64,000 nt of DNA from contig DAIQMR010000003.1 in NCBI GenBank assembly GCA_036788835.1, forward strand, positions 50,059-114,058, read 5' to 3'. The position numbers were made by a program, and so were the translations under genes. Source of the stretch: JALCSJ01 sp036788835 (GTDB taxonomy: Bacteria > Bacillota > Negativicutes > Acidaminococcales > Acidaminococcaceae). This document shows positions 52,326 through 62,285 of this stretch, in pieces. Within the stretch, counting starts at the first letter, position 1; each line of letters opens with the position of its first letter. Under the pieces are notes generated by a model. The model did no database searches. It was not told where the DNA came from and saw only the letters and a program-made list of their open reading frames with translations.

Positions 52326-55141
52326 ACGAAGACAAACTAATTATTAAAGGTGCCAGACAGCACAACTTAAAAAATATTTCCTTGGAAATTCCCAGAAACA
52401 AATTGGTGGTAATTACCGGTTTATCCGGCTCGGGAAAATCATCTCTGGCTTTCGACACTATTTATGCCGAAGGACAAAGACGCTATGTAGAATCATTGTC
52501 TGCCTATGCCAGACAGTTTTTGGGACAAATGGATAAGCCGGATGTGGACTATATTGAAGGACTCAGCCCGGCTATTTCCATTGACCAGAAAACTACCAGC
52601 CGCAATCCGCGTTCCACCGTTGGTACCGTTACAGAAATTTACGATTATTTTCGTTTGCTTTTTGCCAGAATCGGTATTCCTCACTGTCCCAAGTGCGGCA
52701 AAGTTATCGAGAAACAATCTGTGGAACAGATTGCCGACAAAGTTATAGGTTTGTCTGAAGGGACAAAGTTCATGATTCTGTCTCCCTTGATTTGGGGACG
52801 GAAAGGTGAGCATAAGAGCATCCTTGATAATGCGAAAAAGGCCGGTTATGTCAGGGTAAAGGTAGACGGCAAGATTTATTCTTTAGACGAAGATATTAAT
52901 TTAGACAAAAAGAAAAAACATTATATATCCGTAGTAGTGGACCGGTTAGTAGCTCGTCCTGATTTGGGGCAACGGCTGAACGATTCTCTCACTACGGCTT
53001 TGGCTCTGTCTGACGGCATTGTGGAAATTGAGGAAATAGACGGACCCAGTACTGTGTACAGCGAGCATTTTGCCTGCAGTGACTGCGGTATCAGCCTGCC
53101 GGAAATTGAGCCAAGATTATTTTCTTTTAATGCTCCTTACGGTGCCTGCCCTGATTGTATGGGATTAGGTATGCACATGGAATTTGACCTGGATTTAATC
53201 ATCCCGGATAAGACAAAATCATTTACCCAAGGAGCCATCGTAGCAGTGAGCTCCAATCCTAAATCATATTTTCTCAAACAGTTTGCTGCAGTATTGGCTT
53301 CCAGAGGTTTAAGCCTGGAAAATTGCTGGAAAGATATTCCCAAAAAAGTTCAGACAGAATTTCTCTACGGGATAGAAGACGAAGAATTCAGTTTCTATTA
53401 TGAAAATATGATGGGGGAAACCCGTAAACATACTACGGCCTTTGAAGGCATCATACCACTGCTGCAAAGACGGCACAGAGAAGCCATGAGCGAGGCGCAG
53501 CGTCTGGATTACGAAAGCTTTATGACGTCAATTCCTTGTCCTACCTGTCACGGAGCCAGACTGAAACCGGAAGTATTGGCCATTACTGTTGGAGATAAAA
53601 ATATCCAACAGGTTACGGCTTGCACTGTGGAAAAGGCCATTACGTTTTTTGAGAATCTTAAATTAACCAAAAGACAATCGTTAATTGCCAAACAAATTTT
53701 AAAAGAAATTTTAGCCAGATTGCATTTTCTGGATAATGTGGGACTAAATTATTTGACCTTGGATAGAAGAGCAGGAACCTTGTCCGGTGGTGAGGCCCAG
53801 CGCATTCGCCTAGCCACCCAGATAGGTTCCGGCTTGGTAGGGGTGCTCTATATTTTGGATGAGCCAAGTATAGGTCTGCATCAAAGAGACAATGATAAGC
53901 TTCTGGCGACTTTAAAAAATCTGCGGGATATGGGGAATACAGTTCTTGTTGTAGAACATGATGAAGAAACCATGCGGGCTGCAGACCAGATAATCGATAT
54001 CGGCCCGGGGGCAGGGGAGCACGGCGGCAAAGTGGTAGCCCAAGGCACTGCAGCGGAAGTAGAAAAAATTTCTGCATCCATAACGGGACAGTATTTAAGC
54101 GGGAAAAAATTCGTTCCGGTTCCTAAGGCAAGAAGAACCGGCAACGGAAAATTCTTGACGGTTAAAGGGGCACGAGCCAATAACCTAAAAGACATTGATG
54201 TAAAGTTTCCTCTGGGTATATTTACCGTTGTCACCGGCGTTAGCGGCAGCGGGAAGAGTACTCTGGTTAATGATATTCTTTATCAGGCCTTGGCCCAGCA
54301 GCTCCACGGGGCAAGACTGAGGCCGGCTGTCCACGATAAGATTCTGGGCATTAACAACATAGATAAAGTTATTAATATTGACCAGTCTCCCATTGGCCGC
54401 ACACCACGTTCCAATCCTGCTACCTACACGGGAGTGTTTGACCCTATCAGAACGCTTTTTGCTTCTACCAATGAGGCAAAAGTCAGGGGCTACAAACCGG
54501 GCAGGTTCAGTTTCAATGTAAAAGGCGGTCGTTGCGAGGCTTGCAGTGGTGATGGGGTTAATAAAATAGAAATGAATTTTTTGCCGGATGTTTACGTACC
54601 CTGCGATGTTTGCCACGGAACCCGTTACAATCGGGAAACATTGGAAGTTCACTACAAAGGTAAAAACATTTCCGATGTTTTGGCTATGACCGTAACCGAA
54701 GCCTGCGAATATTTTAAGAACCAGCAAAGAATCCTGCGAAAACTGCAAGTGCTGGAGGACGTAGGATTGGGTTATATTCGTCTGGGTCAGGCGGCTACCA
54801 CACTATCCGGAGGTGAAGCTCAACGGGTAAAGCTGGCAACTGAATTGGCAAAAGTTGGTACAGGCAATACTCTTTACATTTTGGATGAACCTACCACCGG
54901 ACTGCATGTTGATGATGTAGCAAAGCTTTTACAGGTTCTGCAACGGTTAGTGGAAGCAGGAAACACCGTAATAGTAATCGAGCACAATCTGGATGTTATT
55001 AAGACAGCAGATTATTTAATAGATTTAGGCCCCGAGGGGGGAGACAAGGGTGGCACTATAGTGGCCCAAGGAACTCCCGAAACAGTGGCCAAAGTGAAGA
55101 AATCCTATACCGGACAATATTTAAAGAAGGTTTTAAAATGA
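52322..55141 (+). CDS. uvrA: Excinuclease ABC subunit A
   Basis: Dimeric ABC-type damage-recognition ATPase. Both nucleotide sites are intact: GLSGSGKSSLAFDTI and GVSGSGKSTLVNDIL (Walker A), with two LSGGEAQR signature motifs. Zinc sites CPKCGK, CSDCG...CPDC and CEACSGDG...CDVCHGTRYN are visible. 939 aa is full length. Overlaps of four bases with uvrB and uvrC show tight coupling. Confidence 0.97.
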   Translation: MNEDKLIIKGARQHNLKNISLEIPRNKLVVITGLSGSGKSSLAFDTIYAEGQRRYVESLSAYARQFLGQMDKPDVDYIEGLSPAISIDQKTTSRNPRSTVGTVTEIYDYFRLLFARIGIPHCPKCGKVIEKQSVEQIADKVIGLSEGTKFMILSPLIWGRKGEHKSILDNAKKAGYVRVKVDGKIYSLDEDINLDKKKKHYISVVVDRLVARPDLGQRLNDSLTTALALSDGIVEIEEIDGPSTVYSEHFACSDCGISLPEIEPRLFSFNAPYGACPDCMGLGMHMEFDLDLIIPDKTKSFTQGAIVAVSSNPKSYFLKQFAAVLASRGLSLENCWKDIPKKVQTEFLYGIEDEEFSFYYENMMGETRKHTTAFEGIIPLLQRRHREAMSEAQRLDYESFMTSIPCPTCHGARLKPEVLAITVGDKNIQQVTACTVEKAITFFENLKLTKRQSLIAKQILKEILARLHFLDNVGLNYLTLDRRAGTLSGGEAQRIRLATQIGSGLVGVLYILDEPSIGLHQRDNDKLLATLKNLRDMGNTVLVVEHDEETMRAADQIIDIGPGAGEHGGKVVAQGTAAEVEKISASITGQYLSGKKFVPVPKARRTGNGKFLTVKGARANNLKDIDVKFPLGIFTVVTGVSGSGKSTLVNDILYQALAQQLHGARLRPAVHDKILGINNIDKVINIDQSPIGRTPRSNPATYTGVFDPIRTLFASTNEAKVRGYKPGRFSFNVKGGRCEACSGDGVNKIEMNFLPDVYVPCDVCHGTRYNRETLEVHYKGKNISDVLAMTVTEACEYFKNQQRILRKLQVLEDVGLGYIRLGQAATTLSGGEAQRVKLATELAKVGTGNTLYILDEPTTGLHVDDVAKLLQVLQRLVEAGNTVIVIEHNLDVIKTADYLIDLGPEGGDKGGTIVAQGTPETVAKVKKSYTGQYLKKVLK

Positions 55142-56967
55142 ACGATTCTCTTGCCCAAACTTTAGCGGTATTGCCCAACGCTCCCGGTGTGTATATTATG
55201 CACGATGGCACAGGGAAGGTTATTTATGTGGGAAAAGCCATAGTTTTGAAAAACAGGGTACGGAGCTATTTCCGTGCCTCTAATAAGCAATCTCCTAAAG
55301 TACAGGCCTTAGTTTCTCATGTGGAAGCAATAGAAACTATTGTGACTGCTAATGAAATGGAGGCCTTGATATTAGAGTGTAATCTTATTAAGAAATATCG
55401 GCCACGCTATAACATTAGTTTGAAAGATGATAAAACCTATCCCTATTTAAAAATCACTATGCAAGAAACTTTCCCCAGAATTTTTGTTACGCGCAAAGTC
55501 CTGCATGACGGAGCCAAATATTACGGGCCTTATGCCGATGCAGGAGCTCTTCACGAAAACATTAAACTAATCAGAACAATGTTTCCTCTAAGACATTGCC
55601 GGAACATGAATGCACCCAGACCTTGCCTGCAATATCATATGAAGCGCTGTCTGGCACCCTGCGCGGGGAAAGTGTCCAAAGAAGACTATGGTAAGATGAT
55701 TGACCAAGTCATGCTTTTAATGGACGGGAAAATCAGCCAGCTAGAAAGAGATTTAAAAATAAAAATGCAGCAGGCCTCGGATACTATGGCCTATGAACAA
55801 GCAGCCAGATACAGAGATGCCTTGGCCAGTCTGGACATACTTCATGAAAAACAAAAAGCTACTACAGAAACCGGGGATAAAGATGTTATCAGCCTGGCTA
55901 TGGACGATACGGGAGTCTGTGTACAGGTGTTCTTTGTCCGCAATGGTAAAATATTAGGACGGGACAGCTATTTCCTGGATCAGGAGAAGGGTTCTCCGGC
56001 CCCTGATATTATGGAAGAATTCCTTAAAGAATATTATGGAGCTGAACGGTTTGCACCTAAAGAAATTCTTTTAAACGTAGAGTTGCCTTCTGCAGAGCAG
56101 GTGCTTTTAAGTGACTGGTTAATGAAGAAGAACGAGAAAAAAGTTAATCTGGAATTCCCAATCCGTGGTTTAAAGCATGATTTGGTACAAATGGTGGAAG
56201 CTAATGCGGATAAATTTTTGCAAGAGAGATTACGTAAAGGTAAACTGGCAGCAGAATCTGATCTGGATGCGGCAGAAGATTTGCAAAAGGCTATCGGCCT
56301 AAAGAACCCTCTGGAGAGAATGGACTGCTTTGACATTTCCCATACCCAGGGCAAGGAAACAGTTGCTTCCATGGTGGTTTTCAGAGATGGTGCAGTTAGC
56401 AAAAAAGATTATAGAAGGTATAAAATTAAATCTGCCGAAGGGAAACCAGACGATTTCAAATCCATGCAAGAAGTGGTCTACAGACGCTACAAAGATGCGG
56501 AAGATTTGCCCAGCCTGGTAATTATTGATGGGGGCAAAGGACAATTAAGTTCCGCACTGGAAGTTATCCGTGGCTTGGGCCTGGCGGAAGTTCCTGTTAT
56601 TGGCCTAGCCAAGCGGGAAGAAGAAATCTTTCGGGAGGGAGAACATATTCCTATCGTTCTGGACAAAACTTCTCCTGCCCTGCATCTTATCCAAAGGATT
56701 AGAGACGAGGCTCATAGATTCGCCATCACCTATCATAGAAAATTAAGGGGTAAGCGAAACTTGGTTTCGATTTTGGACCATTTGGCAGGAGTGGGCCCCA
56801 AGCGGCGGGAAGCATTGTGGAAACGGTTCGGCTCTTTGGATGCTATGAGAGCAGCTTCCGTAGATGATCTGGCTGCTGTACAGGGCATTCCCAAAACTTT
56901 GGCTCAGGAACTCTTTACTTTTTTCCACAGTGATGTTATGACTAAGCAGGAACAAATCAAAAAATAA
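55138..56967 (+). CDS. uvrC: Excinuclease ABC subunit C
   Basis: Dual-incision nuclease of nucleotide excision repair. The N-terminal GIY-YIG domain reads GVYIMHDGTGKVIYVGKA; the cysteine cluster CLQYHMKRCLAPCAG, a UVR motif (QASDTMAYEQAARYRDAL), the RNase H-like domain (ERMDCFDISHTQGK, VIDGGKGQLSSA) and the C-terminal helix-hairpin-helix (LAGVGPKRREALWKRFGS) follow in order. 609 aa. It is followed by a HAD phosphatase gene after 14 bases. Confidence 0.97.
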   Translation: MNDSLAQTLAVLPNAPGVYIMHDGTGKVIYVGKAIVLKNRVRSYFRASNKQSPKVQALVSHVEAIETIVTANEMEALILECNLIKKYRPRYNISLKDDKTYPYLKITMQETFPRIFVTRKVLHDGAKYYGPYADAGALHENIKLIRTMFPLRHCRNMNAPRPCLQYHMKRCLAPCAGKVSKEDYGKMIDQVMLLMDGKISQLERDLKIKMQQASDTMAYEQAARYRDALASLDILHEKQKATTETGDKDVISLAMDDTGVCVQVFFVRNGKILGRDSYFLDQEKGSPAPDIMEEFLKEYYGAERFAPKEILLNVELPSAEQVLLSDWLMKKNEKKVNLEFPIRGLKHDLVQMVEANADKFLQERLRKGKLAAESDLDAAEDLQKAIGLKNPLERMDCFDISHTQGKETVASMVVFRDGAVSKKDYRRYKIKSAEGKPDDFKSMQEVVYRRYKDAEDLPSLVIIDGGKGQLSSALEVIRGLGLAEVPVIGLAKREEEIFREGEHIPIVLDKTSPALHLIQRIRDEAHRFAITYHRKLRGKRNLVSILDHLAGVGPKRREALWKRFGSLDAMRAASVDDLAAVQGIPKTLAQELFTFFHSDVMTKQEQIKK

Positions 56968-56981
56968 GTTGGGAGATAAGA

Positions 56982-57800
56982 ATGAATCAGATTAAATTAA
57001 TTGCTTTAGATATGGACGGAACTTTATTAAACACCAAAAAACAAATTACACATGGTAATGTTGCTGCCATAAAAAAAGCTCAAGAAGCAGGCTTCATAGT
57101 GACTTTTGCCACAGGCAGAATGTTCAGGGCGGCCCAACATTATGCCACGGATCTGGGCTTGGATATTCCTTTGGTTGTCTATAACGGAGCACGTATTCAG
57201 GAATCCGTCAGTGAAAAAGTGCTGGGAGACTGGCCTTTGGACAGAGAGACTGCTAACGGAGTTATTAATTATTGTCACAGTCACGGAATATATGTGCAGA
57301 CATATATTCATGACAGGCTCTGGACATTTAAAGATTGTCCGGAAGTGCGTGCCTATTCCAGTCTGGAAGGGGTACCCTACGAAGTAAAAGGGGACGAGAT
57401 GCTGAATCTGCAGGATAATCCCCACAAACTATTAGTTGTGTCCACTCAATTTTACGAAGTAAAAGCTCAGATAGAAAAACTTTTCCCGGGCAAAATCGTT
57501 CTCACCAGTTCCGCAGAAAACTTTATTGAAGTCATGGAACCGGGCATCACCAAGTGGCGTGCTATTGAGATGCTAGCCGCAAAACTCGGCATATCTCAGC
57601 CGGAAATCATGTGCGTAGGGGACTCGGATAACGACGTGAACATGCTGGAAAACGCCGGCGTAGGCGTAGCTATGGGCAACGCCACCGACGAAATTAAAGA
57701 CAAAGTTAAAATTATCACCGGGGACAACGAACACGACGGCGTAGCTATGATTCTAAATCAAGTAGTCGCGAAACAAATCCGGGTTCCTGAAAATTATTGA
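56982..57800 (+). CDS. Cof-type HAD-IIB family phosphatase
   Basis: Haloacid dehalogenase superfamily sugar-phosphate phosphatase with a type IIB cap. Motifs: LIALDMDGTLLNTKKQI (nucleophile Asp), VTFATGRMFRAA, the Lys of GITKWRAIEML, and CVGDSDNDVNMLENAGVGVAMGNA. 272 aa. The substrate is not predictable. Probably the last gene of the uvr transcript; a terminator follows. Confidence 0.92.
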   Translation: MNQIKLIALDMDGTLLNTKKQITHGNVAAIKKAQEAGFIVTFATGRMFRAAQHYATDLGLDIPLVVYNGARIQESVSEKVLGDWPLDRETANGVINYCHSHGIYVQTYIHDRLWTFKDCPEVRAYSSLEGVPYEVKGDEMLNLQDNPHKLLVVSTQFYEVKAQIEKLFPGKIVLTSSAENFIEVMEPGITKWRAIEMLAAKLGISQPEIMCVGDSDNDVNMLENAGVGVAMGNATDEIKDKVKIITGDNEHDGVAMILNQVVAKQIRVPENY

Positions 57801-57866
57801 CATTTTTCTCTGTAGATGATAGCATTGTGACTAGAGAAAAATGGTGCAGGCTTTCCATGAAAAGTC

Positions 57867-57906
57867 AAGGGACGTGGTTGCAGCCACGTCCCTTTCTCTA
57901 CTTTTT
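57867..57906 (+). terminator. Terminator after the uvr/HAD operon
   Basis: AAGGGACGTGG (57867-57877) pairs with CCACGTCCCTT (57884-57894) over a six-base loop, followed by a T-rich TCTCTACTTTTT tract. Confidence 0.82.
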
Positions 57907-57947
57907 GACTATTTTTTTTGCAACCAGTGTATAGAGTTTTTCTACAC

Positions 57948-57976
57948 TTTACATCAACTTTGTTGCATAGTATAAT
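57948..57976 (+). promoter_or_regulatory. Promoter of rapZ-yvcK-whiA
   Basis: TTTACA (57948-57953), 17-base spacer, TATAAT (57971-57976), about 50 bases before rapZ. Confidence 0.8.
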
Positions 57977-58024
57977 TAAATGATAATTAATATTAATTCC
58001 TGACCTTGGAGGCGAACAAAGGAA

Positions 58025-58885
58025 ATGAATAAGTTTTTGATCATTACCGGCATGTCCGGAGCGGGAAAAACTCAAGTTATCAGAACCTTAGAAGACTTGG
58101 ATTATTTTTGCGTGGATAATTTGCCTCCTACCTTTATTCCGAAATTTATCGAGCTCTGTATGCAGAACCAAAGCAAAAACTCTCAAATTGCCCTGGTTGT
58201 AGACATCAGAGGAGGTAAATTTTTCGAAGAATTAAACGGTACCCTGGATAATCTTCAGCAGAGCAGCATTAATTATGATTTGGTTTTTTTAGATGCCTCA
58301 GATGAAACTTTAATCAAACGTTATAAAGAAACCAGACGGAGGCATCCTTTAGGAGGCAATAAAGGACTAAGCGCCGATATTGCCCAAGAAAGGGAAATCC
58401 TCCAAAAAGTCAGAGATAGGGCGACTACAGTTATTGATACTACTACTATGTCTACTGCGGCTTTGCGAAGAATGCTGATCGCAAAATATGGGCGGGAAGG
58501 GGCCTTGCCACCTATGAATGTAGTGGTGAAGTCCTTCGGCTTTAAGTATGGTATCCCCATGGATTGTGATATGGTTTTAGACGTGCGATTTTTGCCTAAT
58601 CCTTTTTACGTCCCGGAGCTGAAATTTTTATGTGGCAACGATAAACCGGTTATTGACTATATTGAGGATAAACCGGTGACTAAGGAATATGAAAAGAAAC
58701 TGACGGATTTAATAGGTTTCTTGATGCCCCAATATGTAAAAGAAGGCAAGAGCCAATTCGTTATAGGAGTAGGCTGTACCGGCGGCAAGCACCGGTCCGT
58801 GCACATTGCCAATTTGCTGAAGACATTTATTCAGCAGGCCGGCTATAGCGTTCAGGTTATTCACAGAGATTTGTCACTTAAATAA
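58025..58885 (+). CDS. rapZ: RapZ/YvcJ nucleotide-binding protein
   Basis: P-loop ATP/GTP-binding protein. In E. coli the homologue presents a small RNA to RNase E; in Firmicutes (YvcJ) its role is less defined. P-loop ITGMSGAGKTQVIRTLED, ETRRRHPLG, VLDVRFLPNPFYV and the C-terminal IGVGCTGGKHRSVHIA, all family hallmarks. 286 aa. Conserved order rapZ-yvcK-whiA, with yvcK 15 bases downstream. Confidence 0.95.
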   Translation: MNKFLIITGMSGAGKTQVIRTLEDLDYFCVDNLPPTFIPKFIELCMQNQSKNSQIALVVDIRGGKFFEELNGTLDNLQQSSINYDLVFLDASDETLIKRYKETRRRHPLGGNKGLSADIAQEREILQKVRDRATTVIDTTTMSTAALRRMLIAKYGREGALPPMNVVVKSFGFKYGIPMDCDMVLDVRFLPNPFYVPELKFLCGNDKPVIDYIEDKPVTKEYEKKLTDLIGFLMPQYVKEGKSQFVIGVGCTGGKHRSVHIANLLKTFIQQAGYSVQVIHRDLSLK

Positions 58886-58900
58886 GGTTGTGATGCACAT

Positions 58901-60274
58901 ATGAAATGGGTTACATGGTTGTATCCCGGACTGAACCTAAAAAGATGGCTTTTTGCTTTTGCCCTGGGCGTTATTCTTTTCTGCCTGGGCATTACCCTGA
59001 TTTTTAATTATCAGTTCGTTGGTCTTATAGAAGCAACAGTTTTTAATTTTATGCAAACCACCGGTGGCGAGAATTATCAAGCCTCTATGACAATGGTGGG
59101 CATTATTGCTATTGTCTTGGGTATTTGCATAATGTTTTACGGGACAAAGAGAATCACCAGAACAATATTGGAATCAGTAATGCCGGGAGAGAAGGAAACT
59201 TTGCGGGAATTGCTTTTCACCCAAAGAAAATTAAACCGGGGACCTTCCGTGGTGGTTATTGGCGGAGGCACGGGACTTTCTGTTTTACTGCGGGGGTTGA
59301 AACATATTACCAGTAATTGCACTGCTGTAGTTACGGCTTGTGACGATGGGGGCTCCTCCGGTAAATTGCGGAAGGAGCTGGGCATTATCCCTCCCGGTGA
59401 TATGCGTAACTGTATGGTGGCTTTGGCTGATACAGAACCTTTGATGGAAAAAGTTATGCAATATAGGTTTAGTGAGAATAGCGCTTTGGAAGGACATAAT
59501 CTAGGCAATTTATTCATTGCGGCTATGAGCGACGTGGAAGGAGATATGGAGGGCGGTTTATCTGCCATGAGCTCCATTCTGAAAGTTCGTGGTCATGTGT
59601 GGCCGTCTTCCATTGACAATATTCAACTTCAGGCTGAAATGAGTGATGGCAGTACCGTAGTAGGGGAATCTGCTATTACAGCCTCACCTTTAAAGATAAG
59701 AAAATTAAAAACAAAACCGGAAAATCCCAGGGCTTCTCAACATGCTATTGACGCTATTATGAAAGCCGATGCCATTATTCTGGGGCCTGGAAGCTTATAC
59801 ACCAGTGTTCTGGCCAGCCTTATTGTGCCTGGCATTAAAGAAGCGGTGGTAAAATCCAAGGCTGTTAAAATTTACGTTTGCAATGTTATGACCCAGCCGG
59901 GAGAAACAGACGGGTTTGGTGCCTACGATCATGTGAGGACAATTATCGAGCATCTGGGAACCCAGTGCCTGGACTATGTGGTAGTTAACGAGCAGCAAGC
60001 TTCTTCCCAGCAGTTGTCTGAATACAAGAAAGAAGGAGCTGTTCCGGTGACACCGGATATTGCCGCAATAGAAAAACTAGGCATAGACGCAGTGCCAGCC
60101 AGATTGCTTAATGATTCTGACCTGGTTCGGCATAATCCCATAAAGCTGGCTCAGACTATTATTACTTTGATTTATCGTTTACGTTTATTTGGCAAGGGCA
60201 TTCGTTACTTTGATTACTTCTTCGCCAGACAGACCATTAAAGATTTACAAAAACTCGACCAGGGAGATAAGTAG
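58901..60274 (+). CDS. yvcK: YvcK/CofD-like gluconeogenesis factor with N-terminal membrane helices
   Basis: UDP-GlcNAc-binding protein needed for growth on gluconeogenic carbon sources and for cell shape. The YvcK domain starts at about residue 112: SVVVIGGGTGLSVLLRGLK, TACDDGGSSGKLRKELGIIPPGDMRNCM, LGPGSLYTSVL, and VCNVMTQPGETDGF. The first 110 residues are an extension with two hydrophobic helices (about 14-36 and 63-85) absent from the roughly 320-aa B. subtilis protein, so this form should be membrane-attached. 457 aa; whiA follows after two bases. Confidence 0.93.
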   Translation: MKWVTWLYPGLNLKRWLFAFALGVILFCLGITLIFNYQFVGLIEATVFNFMQTTGGENYQASMTMVGIIAIVLGICIMFYGTKRITRTILESVMPGEKETLRELLFTQRKLNRGPSVVVIGGGTGLSVLLRGLKHITSNCTAVVTACDDGGSSGKLRKELGIIPPGDMRNCMVALADTEPLMEKVMQYRFSENSALEGHNLGNLFIAAMSDVEGDMEGGLSAMSSILKVRGHVWPSSIDNIQLQAEMSDGSTVVGESAITASPLKIRKLKTKPENPRASQHAIDAIMKADAIILGPGSLYTSVLASLIVPGIKEAVVKSKAVKIYVCNVMTQPGETDGFGAYDHVRTIIEHLGTQCLDYVVVNEQQASSQQLSEYKKEGAVPVTPDIAAIEKLGIDAVPARLLNDSDLVRHNPIKLAQTIITLIYRLRLFGKGIRYFDYFFARQTIKDLQKLDQGDK

Positions 60275-60276
60275 CC

Positions 60277-61218
60277 GTGTCTTTTTCCAGTGATGTAAAA
60301 AACGAAGTGGCCAGAATTGAAGGGGAAGAAAAATGCTGCCAATTGGCAGAACTTTTCGGAATGTTGCGTATTAGCGGCTCAGTTTCTCTGCAGGGGAAAA
60401 AAGTTGGCATTAATTTTATTACAGAGAATGCTGCTTTAGCACGGCGCACTTTACGACTGCTTAAAGATAATTTCCATATCCAAACGGAAGTAGTGATAAC
60501 CAGAAGCCGGCGTCTGAAAAAGAACAACAGGTATCAGGTCAGGGTTATTCCTTCAGAGGAAGCCAGGCATGCCCTGAGAGATTTGCAATTATTGGCACCC
60601 TTGGAAGACGGTAAGCTTCACCTACTAAAAAAAACTTGCTGCCGCAAGGCTTTTCTGCGGGGAATTTTCCTGGCGGGAGGCAGCGTTAATACGCCTCTCA
60701 GCGACTATCATCTGGAGCTGGTTACGGACAATGAGGACCTGGCACAATTAGTCCTGAAAATTATGCAAAGATTTTCTTTGTCCGCAAAAATGATTGACAG
60801 GAAAAACGATTTTATAGTATATATAAAAGAAGGTAATGCCGTAACAGGTTTCCTTTCTATCATTGGTGCGTATAATTCTTTACTAGAATTTGAGAACATT
60901 AGGATTGTGAAAGAAATGCGTAACAATGTGAATAGAATAGTAAATTGCGAAACGGCTAATCTAAACAAAGTAGTTCGTGCAGCCTTTAGGCAAATTGACT
61001 GCATTAACTATATATCCGGGAAAGGTGGCCTTCACCCTTTGCCTGCTTTGCTGAAAGAAGCGGCGGAACTGAGGCTGGCACACCGGGAGGCATCGGTGGG
61101 GGAATTAGCAGCAATGTGCGAAAACCCCGTAAGCAAGTCAGGGTTTAACCACCGGCTCAAACACATAGAAAAACTTGCAGAAGAAATGGGGTTTAAAGAC
61201 GTTGGGGAAAACAAGTAA
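60277..61218 (+). CDS. whiA: DNA-binding protein WhiA
   Basis: LAGLIDADG-like N-terminal domain plus a helix-turn-helix C-terminal domain; it affects cell division and chromosome segregation in Firmicutes and sporulation in actinomycetes. Seen here: SFSSDVKNEVARIE, KKTCCRKAFLRGIFLAGGSVNTPLSDYHLEL, NIRIVKEMRNNVNRIVNCETANLNK and, in the HTH, SVGELAAMCENPVSKSGFNHRL. Start GTG 60277, two bases after the yvcK stop. 313 aa. Confidence 0.95.
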   Translation: MSFSSDVKNEVARIEGEEKCCQLAELFGMLRISGSVSLQGKKVGINFITENAALARRTLRLLKDNFHIQTEVVITRSRRLKKNNRYQVRVIPSEEARHALRDLQLLAPLEDGKLHLLKKTCCRKAFLRGIFLAGGSVNTPLSDYHLELVTDNEDLAQLVLKIMQRFSLSAKMIDRKNDFIVYIKEGNAVTGFLSIIGAYNSLLEFENIRIVKEMRNNVNRIVNCETANLNKVVRAAFRQIDCINYISGKGGLHPLPALLKEAAELRLAHREASVGELAAMCENPVSKSGFNHRLKHIEKLAEEMGFKDVGENK

Positions 61219-62044
61219 AATCTTTGCGGGAATTTTAGTCATTATTGCAGCAGTAGGGGCCTATTTGTATCATGACTTTCGTCAATTTTGCACTACCACG
61301 GTTCCTGTTTTTGCCTATCATAGGGTTGAGGACAAAGATGATATTTACACGATGCATCCAAAAGAGTTCGACGAGCAAATGGCCTATCTGAAAGAGTGCG
61401 GCTATGAAACTATTCATTTGGATGAATATGCGTCAGCCAGGAAAAAGGGAGAAGTTTTACGGAACAAAGCAGTCTGTATTTTTGACGATGGTTATCTGGA
61501 CAATTTAACCATAGCAGCGCCTATTATGAAAAAATACGGTTTCTCCGGTTCTATGTACATGGCCGTAATGTTTGAAGGGTGGCCGGGATACATTGACTGG
61601 GATGGAGAGAACAAGCTGGTTAAAGATTATAATTGGGAAATCGGTTCTCACACGTATACTCATAAACCACTGCCTACTCTGACACCGGAAAAGGTTAAAG
61701 AGGAACTGGAGAAATCTAAGCTGTACGTTATGGGAATTTACAATCCCCCTACGGGCCTGACCTTGTCCTATCCTACAGGAGCAACTAATGAAGCTGTTAT
61801 GAAACAGGTGGCAGAAGCGGGGTATGTTGCAGCAGTCAGCGGTAAAGTGGGGGTCAATACCGACAGCGTTCCTATGATGGCTTTGAACAGAGTAAACGTT
61901 TTCCGCTTTAAAAATAACAACCTGCAGCATTTTAAGAGGGGTCTTTTTAAGGCACAGCTAGCCAGCTGGGGTCGAACCTATGGCATTGACATTATTGAGC
62001 TGTGGGATAAATACAGAGGTAACAATACGAAAAAAAGCAAATAA
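61202..62044 (+). CDS. Membrane-anchored polysaccharide deacetylase
   Basis: NodB-homology (carbohydrate esterase 4) protein with one N-terminal transmembrane helix (SKIFAGILVIIAAVGAYLY). VPVFAYHRVEDKD, CIFDDGYLDN (metal Asp pair), IGSHTYTHKPL (metal His pair) and LSYPTGATN give the deacetylase core. It probably de-N-acetylates peptidoglycan or a surface glycan in the periplasm. The start is uncertain: TTG 61202 overlaps whiA by 17 bases; TTG 61175 is an alternative adding nine residues; neither has a strong ribosome binding site. Confidence 0.85.
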   Translation: MGKTSKIFAGILVIIAAVGAYLYHDFRQFCTTTVPVFAYHRVEDKDDIYTMHPKEFDEQMAYLKECGYETIHLDEYASARKKGEVLRNKAVCIFDDGYLDNLTIAAPIMKKYGFSGSMYMAVMFEGWPGYIDWDGENKLVKDYNWEIGSHTYTHKPLPTLTPEKVKEELEKSKLYVMGIYNPPTGLTLSYPTGATNEAVMKQVAEAGYVAAVSGKVGVNTDSVPMMALNRVNVFRFKNNNLQHFKRGLFKAQLASWGRTYGIDIIELWDKYRGNNTKKSK

Positions 62045-62060
62045 CGGACAAAGTTAATAC

Positions 62061-62089
62061 TTGCGATTTTGTGGAAGAAAGTATAAAAT
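62061..62089 (+). promoter_or_regulatory. Promoter of the SCIFF precursor gene
   Basis: TTGCGA (62061-62066), 17-base spacer, TAAAAT (62084-62089), 35 bases before the precursor ATG. Confidence 0.65.
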
Positions 62090-62123
62090 AAATAAGTAAC
62101 ATCAATTGTAGGGAGGAATTACA

Positions 62124-62267
62124 ATGGCTAAGAGAATTAAAACTGTCAATAAAGAAATGTTAAAGAAGACTTTGAGAACCGGTGGCTGCGGCGAATGCCC
62201 TGCATCCTGCCAATCCGCTTGTAAGACATCTTGCACAGTTGGCAACCAGGTTTGCGAAAAAGCCTAA
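62124..62267 (+). CDS. scfA: SCIFF ranthipeptide precursor (six Cys in forty-five residues)
   Basis: A 47-codon gene with GGGAGGAATT seven bases upstream of ATG 62124. The peptide has a basic leader (MAKRIKTVNKEMLKKTLRTG) and a core with exactly six cysteines at 22, 25, 29, 33, 37 and 44, the defining SCIFF pattern, plus Thr residues (35, 38) that can accept Cys-Thr thioether crosslinks. Its maturase is encoded 73 bases downstream. The mature product's role is unknown in the family as a whole. Confidence 0.93.
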   Translation: MAKRIKTVNKEMLKKTLRTGGCGECPASCQSACKTSCTVGNQVCEKA

Positions 62268-62285
62268 TCTACACTAACGCAGTTG

